From: Chromatiales bacterium
GTDB lineage: Bacteria; Pseudomonadota; Gammaproteobacteria; Thiohalomonadales; Thiohalomonadaceae
Reading direction: 5' to 3'
NCBI GenBank assembly: GCA_003251535.1
Contig: QKFD01000116.1
Coordinates: 1 to 39,871 of the forward strand
DNA: 39,871 nt
Position 1 is the first letter of the stretch. Each line of letters starts with the position of its first letter. The notes under the pieces are model-generated. The model was not told where the DNA came from, ran no database searches, and saw only the letters and a program-made list of their open reading frames with translations. The translations under genes and the position numbers were made by a program. Below are positions 25,342 to 32,816 of this stretch, piece after piece.

Positions 25342-27244
25342 CTCCCACCCGACCGCGCCCCCCAGCGCCGGGCTGGCCGCCCAGATGGGTATCGACGCCG
25401 CCGATCAGGCCGCCCGCAAGTCGTTCATCGGCTTCGGCCCCGCCGACGCCGCAGAGCTGGCGGCCTTGGCACCATTGATCCAGAGCAACGCCCACGCCAT
25501 CGTCGAGCGTTTCTACGACAATATCCGCCGCTACCCGGAGCTGGAGGCGGTGATCAACCGGGCCGGCTCCAGCGTCGAACGCCTGAAGCAGACCCAGCGC
25601 CAATACCTGCTGGAGCTGTTTACCAGCGAGCTGGACAGCTCCTACTTCGACCGCCGTCTCGCCATCGGCGTTATCCACCACCGCATCGGCCTCACCCCGC
25701 GCTGGTATATCGGCAGCTACTCGGTCTACAGCCAGCTCATCACCCCCATCATCCTCCGCCACTACCGCTTCCGCCCCGACCGTGCCGCCCGCGCCGTGGC
25801 CGCGGTGCAGAAGGTGCTTGCCCTCGACGCCCAACTCGCCATCGACACCTACATCCATGAGCTGATGGAGGGGTACAAACGGATCAGCCTCTCCAAGGGG
25901 GAGATCGAGCAGCGGGTGGATGAGTACAGCACCCTGGTGCAGCGGGTCACCCATGGTGATCTCACCGCCCGGGTAGAGGGGTTGGAGCAGGCCGATGACG
26001 GCCTCGGTCGGCTGGGGGACGGCTTAAACGCCATGGTGGACAGCCTCTCCGGGATGAGCCGGAGGGTGACCGAGGCGAGCAACTCCATCCTCGACCTGCT
26101 AGAGGAGGTGCAGGAGGCGGTGGCGGCCCAATCCTCCGGTGCCTCCCAGCAGGCCATCTCGGTCAACGAGACCACCTCCACCCTGGAGGAGATCCGCAGC
26201 ACCTCGCGCCAGACCCTGGAGAAGGCGATGGCGCTGGGGGCCAGCGCCGAGCGCACCCGGCAGGAGGGGAGCCGAGGGTTGGAGGCGGTGGAGGAGAACG
26301 TGCAGGCGATGCGCGATATCCGTGCCAAGGTGGAGGCGATCGGCGAGACGGTCACCGCCCTCTCCACCCAGACCCAACAGATCGGCGAGATCACCGCCGT
26401 GGTGACCGACCTCGCCCAGCAGTTGAAGATGCTGGCCCTCAACGCCTCCATCGAGGCGGCCAAGGCGGGGGAGGCGGGACGTGGCTTCGCGGTGGTGGCG
26501 GCAGAGGTGAAGGAGCTGGCGGAGCAGTCGCAGCAGGGCACCGCCCAGGTGCAGCACATCCTGCTGGAGATCCGCACCGCCGGTGACCGCGCAGTGATGG
26601 CGATGGAGGAGGGGACGCGCGGCGTTGACCGCGGCCTGGTGTTGGCCGAGCGTACCGGCAGCGCGGTACAGGCGCTGATGGATGTGATCCAGGAGACCTC
26701 CCTCGGCGGCCAGCAGATCGTCGCTGCGGTCCGCCAAGAGGCGGCCGGCATCGAGCAGATCGCCACCGCCATGACCGAGATCAACAAGGTCACCGGCCAG
26801 TTTGTCAGCGCCACCCGCAACACCGCCAGCGCCTCCGAGGCGTTGTCGGAGCACGCCGCGGAGCTGCAACGCATGGTGCGCCAGTTCAAACACGAGGGGG
26901 CGGTCGATTTTGCCGCCGCCAAGGGGGCGCACCACGCCTGGCTACTGCGGGTCCACGCCTTCCTCGAAGGGCGCGGTACCCTCACCGATCAGGAGGCCAT
27001 CTCCCACCACCACTGCGAACTGGGGCGTTGGTACGACGAGGTGGGGCGGGAGCGCTATGGTGATCTGCCAGAGCTGAGGCAGCTGGAGCGGCCCCACGCC
27101 GAACTCCACCAGCAGGTGCAGGAGCTGCGCCGTGCCAAGGCGGAGGAGGATTTTGTCGCCCAGGCGGCGGCGGAGCAGCGCATCCGCGACCTCTCCACCC
27201 AGATCAGCGCGCTGCTCGATCGCCTCTCCAGCCTCGTGCAGTAG
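25331..27244 (+). CDS. Soluble globin-coupled chemoreceptor with C-terminal CZB zinc domain
   Basis: This 637-residue receptor has no membrane helix. Residues about 33-180 form a protoglobin sensor domain; IHHRIGLTPRWYIGSY holds the expected proximal haem histidine (H116 by pattern, H117 adjacent). A HAMP-like linker follows (about 205-245). The methyl-accepting domain has the hairpin tip LKMLALNASIEAAKAGEAGRGFAV (about 365-388). The C-terminal CZB domain (about 530-600) carries H534 (HHAW), C562 in HCELGRW, H589 and H593, the zinc-binding pattern. The protein should sense oxygen or another haem ligand and also zinc/thiol oxidants, in the cytoplasm. I use the ATG at 25331, where the protein begins without the out-of-family upstream codons; it overlaps the CheW gene by 11 bases. 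Confidence 0.9.
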   Translation: MTADSHPTAPPSAGLAAQMGIDAADQAARKSFIGFGPADAAELAALAPLIQSNAHAIVERFYDNIRRYPELEAVINRAGSSVERLKQTQRQYLLELFTSELDSSYFDRRLAIGVIHHRIGLTPRWYIGSYSVYSQLITPIILRHYRFRPDRAARAVAAVQKVLALDAQLAIDTYIHELMEGYKRISLSKGEIEQRVDEYSTLVQRVTHGDLTARVEGLEQADDGLGRLGDGLNAMVDSLSGMSRRVTEASNSILDLLEEVQEAVAAQSSGASQQAISVNETTSTLEEIRSTSRQTLEKAMALGASAERTRQEGSRGLEAVEENVQAMRDIRAKVEAIGETVTALSTQTQQIGEITAVVTDLAQQLKMLALNASIEAAKAGEAGRGFAVVAAEVKELAEQSQQGTAQVQHILLEIRTAGDRAVMAMEEGTRGVDRGLVLAERTGSAVQALMDVIQETSLGGQQIVAAVRQEAAGIEQIATAMTEINKVTGQFVSATRNTASASEALSEHAAELQRMVRQFKHEGAVDFAAAKGAHHAWLLRVHAFLEGRGTLTDQEAISHHHCELGRWYDEVGRERYGDLPELRQLERPHAELHQQVQELRRAKAEEDFVAQAAAEQRIRDLSTQISALLDRLSSLVQ

Positions 27245-27250
27245 CCGTCA

Positions 27251-29473
27251 ATGGAGCTTGATCCGGAGATCATGGCCCAGCTGATCGCGGTCTTCCGCGT
27301 TGAGCTGGAGGAGCAGCTGGCGATCATCACCGATGGCCTCATCGCCCTGGAGAAGGGGAGTGCGGCCGAGCCCGCCAGCCAGCTCGACCCGATGTTCCGG
27401 GCCGCCCACAACATCAAGGGGGCGGCCCGCGGGGTGGGGGTGGTCGATCTGGCGGAGCTGGCCCACGCCCTGGAGTCGCTCTTTGCCCGCTTTAAGCGGG
27501 CCGGGGTGGCGCCATCGGCGGCGCTGATCGATCTCTGTCTCGCCAGCCTGGACCGGATGCGGGAGCTGATGGCCGCCTTCGCTGATGGCCGCCCCAGCGA
27601 GTTTGATCTCCCACACCTCATCCGCGAACTGGAGCAGGCGGCCGAGCAGCCGGCCGCACCGGCGGAGACCGCGATCGCCGCCCCCCCGGTGGCCGCTCCA
27701 CCCCAACCACCGCCCCGCCCAGAACCCGCCGCCGAGCCACCCAGCCCGGTGGCGGCGGAGGCGGTGGTGCGCATCGCCGTCGATAAACTGGAGCGCTTGG
27801 GGGGGCGGGCCGACGCCTTCCAGATGGCGCGTATCCAGCTGGATGAGCAGGTGGCCGAACTGCGGCGCCTCGATAGCCTGATCCAGGGGCTCTCCGGGCT
27901 CTGGGCCGCCACCGGCCGCCGTCAGGCCGCTGCCCTACCGCCGGAGCTGGTGCGGTTGCTGGAGAGCGGTGGCGATCTGGTCAGGGAGGCGCGCGATAGC
28001 GCCATCCGTCTCCATCGCCAGCTGCGACGCACCAATAACCAACTCCAACTCCTCACCAGCGGCTTCCAAGAAGAGGTGCGGATGCTGCGCCTGGTGCCCG
28101 CCGCCTCGGTGCTACGTCCTCTCGCCCGCAGCGCCCGCGACATCGCCCGCGAGCTGGGTAAGCAGGTGGAACTGACCATTGAGGGGGAGCAGATCGAACT
28201 GGATCGCCAGGTGCTGGAGGGGCTGCGCGATCCCCTCATGCACCTGCTGCGTAACGCCATCGACCACGGCCTGGAGGCGACCGAGCAGCGGCGGGCCGTT
28301 GGCAAGCCGGAGCGGGGAGAGGTCCGCATCAGCGTCGAGGCGCAGGGGGGCGAGGTGGTGCTCACCCTGGCCGATGACGGGGCCGGCATCGACCCCGAGC
28401 GGGTAGGGCAGAGTGCGGTGCGCCGCGGGGTGATCAGCGAGGCGGAGCGGGCGGCGATGGAGCCGGCGGCACTGCGCGATCTCATCTTCCGTCCCGGCTT
28501 CTCCACCCGCGATGAGGTGAGCGCCATCTCCGGCCGCGGGGTCGGTCTCGATGTGGTGGCGGCCAACCTACAGGGGATCAAGGGGGTGGTGGCGGTAGAG
28601 AGTAGCGTCGGTCACGGCACATGCTTCCGCCTCACGGTCCCCCTCACCCTGGCCACTGATCGCGGCCTGCTGGTCACCGCCGCCGGTAGCGCCTACGCCA
28701 TCCCGGTCACCGGGGTGGAGCGGGTGCTGGAGTTGCCGCCTAGCGCAGTGGTCAATGTGGCGGCGACCCAGGCGGTCATGGTGGAGGGGCGGCCGGTGGC
28801 GCTGCGTCAGCTCTCTCAGGTACTGGGGGAGCGGGCCGCCGAACCGCCAACCGAGGGGCTGATGGCATTGGTGGTGCTCTCCCGCGGCCACCATCGGGTG
28901 GCGCTGCGGGTGGACGAACTGGTGGGGGAGCGGGAGATCGTCATCAAGCCGCTCACCCCGCCCCTCATCTCTGTGCGCCACCTCATCGGTGCCACCCTCA
29001 CCGGGGCCGGGGAGGTGATCATGGTGCTGGATCCCGGTCAGGTGGTGGCCACCGCCCTGGAGCTGGCGGTGGCACCGCTCCCCACCGCCGCCGCCACCAT
29101 TGACCACACCCCGCGAGTGCTGGTGGTGGATGACTCCATCACCACCCGCACCCTGGAGCGCACCATCTTGGAGAATAAGGGGTTCGCCGTCACCATCGCG
29201 GTCAACGGCAAAGAGGCGTGGGATCTGCTCCAGAATGAGCCCCTCTTTGACCTCATCATCACCGACATCGAGATGCCGGTGATGGATGGCCTAGAGCTGA
29301 CCACCCACATCAAGGGGAGCCCCACTCTGCGTCGCACCCCGGTGATCATCGTCTCTTCCCTCGGGAGTGACGAGCAGCGGCGGCGCGGCATGGAGGCGGG
29401 GGCCGACGCCTATATCGTCAAAAGCGAGTTTGAGACCCGGGCGCTGCTGGAGGTGGTGCGGCAGCTCATCTGA
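27251..29473 (+). CDS. CheA-type histidine kinase fused to a receiver domain (CheA-REC)
   Basis: This 740-residue hybrid kinase has an N-terminal Hpt domain with phospho-His 53 in AAHNIKGAARG and an Ala/Pro-rich linker (about 130-168). A dimerisation/ATPase region follows: LLRNAIDHGLE N box, LADDGAGID, SGRGVGLDVVAANLQGIKG, GHGTCFRL. The CheW-like domain (about 465-600) and a C-terminal receiver (about 622-740) follow. The receiver acceptor is D672 in LIITDIEMPVMDG and the conserved Lys is in AYIVKSEF. This is the WspE architecture. The fused receiver may act as a phosphate sink or branch point; the separate REC-HD-GYP is the probable output. It follows the receptor gene by 6 bases. No CheB methylesterase follows, although Wsp-like clusters usually have one. 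Confidence 0.93.
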   Translation: MELDPEIMAQLIAVFRVELEEQLAIITDGLIALEKGSAAEPASQLDPMFRAAHNIKGAARGVGVVDLAELAHALESLFARFKRAGVAPSAALIDLCLASLDRMRELMAAFADGRPSEFDLPHLIRELEQAAEQPAAPAETAIAAPPVAAPPQPPPRPEPAAEPPSPVAAEAVVRIAVDKLERLGGRADAFQMARIQLDEQVAELRRLDSLIQGLSGLWAATGRRQAAALPPELVRLLESGGDLVREARDSAIRLHRQLRRTNNQLQLLTSGFQEEVRMLRLVPAASVLRPLARSARDIARELGKQVELTIEGEQIELDRQVLEGLRDPLMHLLRNAIDHGLEATEQRRAVGKPERGEVRISVEAQGGEVVLTLADDGAGIDPERVGQSAVRRGVISEAERAAMEPAALRDLIFRPGFSTRDEVSAISGRGVGLDVVAANLQGIKGVVAVESSVGHGTCFRLTVPLTLATDRGLLVTAAGSAYAIPVTGVERVLELPPSAVVNVAATQAVMVEGRPVALRQLSQVLGERAAEPPTEGLMALVVLSRGHHRVALRVDELVGEREIVIKPLTPPLISVRHLIGATLTGAGEVIMVLDPGQVVATALELAVAPLPTAAATIDHTPRVLVVDDSITTRTLERTILENKGFAVTIAVNGKEAWDLLQNEPLFDLIITDIEMPVMDGLELTTHIKGSPTLRRTPVIIVSSLGSDEQRRRGMEAGADAYIVKSEFETRALLEVVRQLI

Positions 29474-29490
29474 TCACCTGAGTACGACCC

Positions 29491-29790
29491 TCAACCCAGC
29501 TTCGCCTCCACACTCGCCACCTTCTGCTCCAGCGTCTGGTCCTTATCGGTACGGGTGCCGGCGTAGATCACCGTAGAGATGCGCTCCGCCCCCATGGCAT
29601 GGACCCGTTCATGGCAGCGACGGATAGCGGCGAACGCCGCATCCCACTCCCCCTCCACATTGGTGCCGTTGGCGTGTAGCTGATACTTGAGGCCGCTCTC
29701 CGCCAACACCCGCTCGCACTCCGCCACATACTCGGAGACCGAGACACCTACCCCCATGGGGATCACTGAGAAACTAAGTAGCACTTTCAT
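29491..29790 (-). CDS. MTH1187/YqgV-family thiamine-binding protein
   Basis: This 99-residue small protein of the UPF0045/MTH1187 family has the KVLLSFSVIPMGVGVSVSEYVAEC and NGTNVEGEWDAAFAAIRRCHE blocks that shape its thiamine-binding ferredoxin-like fold. Family members bind thiamine or a related compound in the cytoplasm; the physiological role remains vague. I start at ATG 29790, because GGGAG lies at the right distance and the 22 codons upstream have no similarity. It converges with the CheA-REC gene, 17 bases apart, and has no functional link to it that I can see. Confidence 0.85.
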   Translation of the reverse strand: MKVLLSFSVIPMGVGVSVSEYVAECERVLAESGLKYQLHANGTNVEGEWDAAFAAIRRCHERVHAMGAERISTVIYAGTRTDKDQTLEQKVASVEAKLG

Positions 29791-30059
29791 AGACGCTCCC
29801 GATGCAATTGTTGGATGGTGCTGATTAGGGTAACCCTGAAGCGCAACGCCCCGCACGACGGGTTTGATACGGCACTCAACGCTGCCACGTGGTGGTCGCC
29901 TGACCGTACTCTCTCCTGAGCGGGTGGTATTGGGCGAGGGGGTGACGGTCCAGCAGGGGGCCAGTTTGAAGGACCAAACGACACCGAGTGGGTGTGTCCC
30001 TTGAGGGGGATTTATGGGGGACCGCAGGCGGCCTGTATTTCATTAGCTGGAGTCGCTTT

Positions 30060-30833
30060 CTAATCGTGCCCCGGGTTGAGCGATGCCAAATAGCTATCGC
30101 ATCGCCGGCGCTCGGCGTCAGAGGCGTGTGCATAGCAATAGTCCACCAGTGATTGTATGTACTCTGGGAAGCTGTGATAGGCATGACCCAGTTCTATATC
30201 GTAGCCGGGAAACCAATATTGCACTTCATACTCATCGCCCACGGTCGGCTTCAGGGTATTGAGTATCAGACAGTGATCATCATGTCCCCAGCGAATGACA
30301 ACAAAGTGGCGGGGCTTGATGCTGACCCAGTGTTTTCCTGGGAATGCGCGTACATTTAAATAGGCGCTGCGCGCACTGTAGCGGCGTCGTTTATTTTTGT
30401 GGTAGGCATTGGCGCGGATCAGGTGGTTCCAGTCTTTATAGTGCTCTCCAAGGCTACAAAACCACCGTTCGAAACCGCAGCTCTGGCGACTAAAATTGAT
30501 TAGCGAACGGGGCAGTGCGATGCCCAAGTAGTCCTCAATTCGCGCCACGCTATCTGTGGTGGGGGGCGTGCGCCTATCGGCGCTTACGGCATCAAAGTGA
30601 ATGTCAAATAGCGCTGCTAAAGTGTGTTCATCGATCACCGCTGGTTCCTCACCCATGGTCCTCGGCAGGGCTATCCACATGGCGGCGGGTTCCCCGCTCT
30701 GCACGGCGTTGTGCCGTATCGCCAACTCCTTCCGGCCTCGCTCCTCGAAGCGTTGCAATATAGCGGAGAATGCGTGGGGCGGGAGCACCTGCTGTTGGCT
30801 CGCCAGCAGTAGGGCGGTCGCCGTCGCTGCCAT
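30060..30833 (-). CDS. SMI1/KNR4 (SUKH)-like protein
   Basis: The product is about 257 residues. The N-terminal half (1-90) is not recognised. The C-terminal part starts with DSVARIEDYLGIALPRSLINF, the typical helix and PxxL opening of the SUKH/SMI1-KNR4 fold. It continues with CSLGEHYKDWNHLI and an aromatic-rich strand region HFVVIRWGHDDHCLILNTLKPTV, where SUKH proteins have a DGDGN-type strand. SUKH proteins are common immunity factors against Rhs, CDI and other polymorphic toxins. No toxin gene is near, so it may be an orphan. The start is uncertain: ATG 30833 has no Shine-Dalgarno, and GTG 30884 would add 17 residues. It is transcribed away from the AAA-TPR operon. Confidence 0.65.
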   Translation of the reverse strand: MAATATALLLASQQQVLPPHAFSAILQRFEERGRKELAIRHNAVQSGEPAAMWIALPRTMGEEPAVIDEHTLAALFDIHFDAVSADRRTPPTTDSVARIEDYLGIALPRSLINFSRQSCGFERWFCSLGEHYKDWNHLIRANAYHKNKRRRYSARSAYLNVRAFPGKHWVSIKPRHFVVIRWGHDDHCLILNTLKPTVGDEYEVQYWFPGYDIELGHAYHSFPEYIQSLVDYCYAHASDAERRRCDSYLASLNPGHD

Positions 30834-30886
30834 GCCAACAGGATGAACAGGGCGTAGGCTACAATCCGCGCGGCGTTGTTCCACAC

Positions 30887-30991
30887 CTAGCCGAATTCAA
30901 AACTGCGGACGATCATCAACAGCATCCCCGGCAGGAAGGACCACGCCAGGACCCAGATCAACCGATCAAAGAGCCGGGAGCGGATGGCCAT
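30887..30991 (-). CDS. Possible small membrane protein, interrupted by an in-frame TAG
   Basis: A 34-codon frame begins at an ATG with GAGG 5 bases upstream and gives MAIRSRLFDRLIWVLAWSFL followed by a second half (PGMLLMIVRSFEFG) that completes one hydrophobic helix. It ends in TAG. In the same frame, directly after the stop, 20 codons encode another hydrophobic segment (VWNNAARIVAYALFILLAWQ) and a basic tail. Together these would make a two-helix membrane protein of 55-60 residues. Either the TAG is a real decay or sequence error in a small gene, or the first helix is the product. It lies between the divergent SUKH-like and AAA-TPR genes, in a region with ordinary GC. Confidence 0.45.
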   Translation of the reverse strand: MAIRSRLFDRLIWVLAWSFLPGMLLMIVRSFEFG

Positions 30992-31023
30992 GGTTGCCTC
31001 ACCCCAAACACTAGGAGTTGTCG

Positions 31024-32367
31024 GTGGAAGAGAGTCATATCGCTGCCTTGGAGGCGGCTTTGAGTGCCGGACCGACCAATCGGCCACTGCGTTTCCTGTT
31101 GCTGCGGCTATACCACGAGCAGGGGGCGACTGGGCGGGCGGCTGCCCTGCTAGAGCCGCTCGCGCCGGCGCCGGAGGATGGGCTGGAGGAGCGGCTATTG
31201 GCGGCACAGGTCATGTTGCGCGCCGGCCAGCCGCAGGCGGTACCCACCTGGGTGGCGGGCGACACCCCGCACGAGCAGCTGCTGCGGGCCGAGGCGGCGC
31301 TGGCCCTGGGGCAGACAGCAGAGGCGCAGCGGCTCTACCAGGCGGCGGTGGCGAGTAACGCCACCCTGGAGTCGCCGCGGCTCGCCGCGCTCCTCGCCGC
31401 CGAGGAGCGCGGGGGCGGTGAGGGGCGCCCGCGTCTGCGGGTGGTGGCCAATGACGATACCCGCGCCGAGGAGACCGTGCGGCTGCTGCAACCCCCGGAA
31501 CGGTCGGTCACCTTCCAGGAGGTGGGGGGGCTCGACGAGGTGAAAAAGCAGATCCACCGGCGCATCATCGCCCCGTTCCAGCGGCCCTCGCTGTTCGCCC
31601 GCTTTCGCCGCCAGGTGGGGGGCGGGATCCTCCTCTATGGTCCGCCGGGCTGTGGCAAGACCCTCTTGGCGCGGGCCACCGCCGGCGAGTGCAACGCCCG
31701 CTTCATCAACGTGCTCATCTCCGACGTGCTGGATATGTACATCGGCGAGTCGGAGGCCAAGCTGCACGCCATCTTCAACGAGGCGCGTGCCCACACCCCG
31801 GCAGTGCTCTTCTTCGACGAGGTGGAGGCGCTGGCCGGTAAGCGACAGTACAGCCGTGAGGCCACTGCCTCCAAACTGGTGAGTCAGTTCCTCTCCGAGC
31901 TGGACGGTTTTGCCCAGAACAATCGCGGGGTCCTGGTCCTGGCGGCGACGAACACGCCATGGGCCGTCGATCCCGCCTTCCGTCGCTCGGGGCGGTTTGA
32001 TCGGGTGGTGTTCATCGCCCCGCCGGATGTCGTGGCGCGGCGTGAGATCTTGCGGGGCCTGCTGGCGGAGCGCCCCGGTGGCGAGGCGATCGACCCCGCC
32101 CCCTTGGCTCGCGCTACCGCCGGTTTTTCCGGGGCGGACCTCCGCCTGCTGGTGGAGAGCGCGGTGGATGAGGCGATCGAGGCCTCCATCGCCGCGGAAG
32201 AGGAGTTGCCGCTCACCATGGCGCAGCTACAGACGGCGCTCAAGGACGTGCGCCCCACCACCGGCGAGTGGCTCACCACCGCCCGCAACTATGCCAAATA
32301 CGCCAACGAGGCGGGCCAATACGACGATGTACTGGCCTTCATAGAGAAGCACGGGAGGGGGCGATGA
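31024..32367 (+). CDS. TPR-AAA+ ATPase
   Basis: This 447-residue protein has an N-terminal TPR-like helical part (about 1-125) and a classical AAA module (about 160-400) of the CDC48/katanin/FtsH type. Walker A is GPPGCGKT (206-213), the pore loop region DMYIGESEAK (about 237-246), Walker B FFDEVEAL (about 263-270) and sensor 1 AATN (307-310), with arginine-finger candidates in FRRSGRFDR. It looks catalytically complete, so it should remodel or unfold a protein. The TPR part may recruit the client. AGGAG (31013-31017) is 6 bases before the GTG at 31024, better than the TTG at 31018. It overlaps the next gene (ATGA). I infer a working unit with the two membrane partners downstream. Confidence 0.85.
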   Translation: MEESHIAALEAALSAGPTNRPLRFLLLRLYHEQGATGRAAALLEPLAPAPEDGLEERLLAAQVMLRAGQPQAVPTWVAGDTPHEQLLRAEAALALGQTAEAQRLYQAAVASNATLESPRLAALLAAEERGGGEGRPRLRVVANDDTRAEETVRLLQPPERSVTFQEVGGLDEVKKQIHRRIIAPFQRPSLFARFRRQVGGGILLYGPPGCGKTLLARATAGECNARFINVLISDVLDMYIGESEAKLHAIFNEARAHTPAVLFFDEVEALAGKRQYSREATASKLVSQFLSELDGFAQNNRGVLVLAATNTPWAVDPAFRRSGRFDRVVFIAPPDVVARREILRGLLAERPGGEAIDPAPLARATAGFSGADLRLLVESAVDEAIEASIAAEEELPLTMAQLQTALKDVRPTTGEWLTTARNYAKYANEAGQYDDVLAFIEKHGRGR

Positions 32368-32816
32368 GGGGTGGTTACAGCATCATCGATGAGCCGCGGC
32401 CAGGCCCGTTTGCCCGGGTGGTGGTCAATCCGCTGTGGCCGCTCGTCGCCACCATGTTGGCAGGGCCGCTATACGGCTGGGGCTGGGCGCTGTTCAACGG
32501 CTTCGCCCTAGGCAGCGCCAGCCGCTGGCGGGAGCTGACCTTTGTCGGGTTGGGGGTGTTGGCCACGGTGGGCGCCCTGCTGCTGCTGGGGACGTTAAAA
32601 GAGGCGGGGACGCTGACTGACGGGGCGATGCCCTATGTGCGGGTGGCGCTCAAGGCGCTGTGGTTGACGGTGGCCTACGCCATCTATCAGCGCCAGGCCG
32701 ATAGTTTTGAGATCCACGAGACCTATGGCGGTACCAGTGCCAACGGTCCGTTGGGGCTGCTGCTGGTGGGACTGGTGTTGCCGCGCCTGCTCTCTGGAAT
32801 CAAGGGGGTTCTATGA
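32364..32816 (+). CDS. Membrane protein of the AAA-TPR operon
   Basis: This 150-residue protein has about four hydrophobic segments (around 22-36, 58-78, 92-108, 128-146). A short soluble N-terminus (MRGGYSIIDEPRPGPFARVV) precedes the first, and an acidic loop (ADSFEIHETYGGT) precedes the last. I do not recognise a family. Its ATG overlaps the TGA of the AAA gene and its own TGA overlaps the ATG of the TPR gene, so the three products are made together. Inference: a membrane component that anchors or is acted on by the TPR-AAA ATPase. Confidence 0.65.
   Translation: MRGGYSIIDEPRPGPFARVVVNPLWPLVATMLAGPLYGWGWALFNGFALGSASRWRELTFVGLGVLATVGALLLLGTLKEAGTLTDGAMPYVRVALKALWLTVAYAIYQRQADSFEIHETYGGTSANGPLGLLLVGLVLPRLLSGIKGVL

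Noticed and set aside
25849-26985. Long minus-strand open frames (up to 378 codons) inside the receptor gene
   Set aside because: They lie antisense to a receptor with strong domain matches; their Ser/Ala/Arg-rich translations are typical shadows in GC-rich DNA.
29791-30059. Short palindrome GGGTAACCC near 29828, also seen near 38138
   Set aside because: It is too short and occurs in different surroundings; not enough to call a repeat family.
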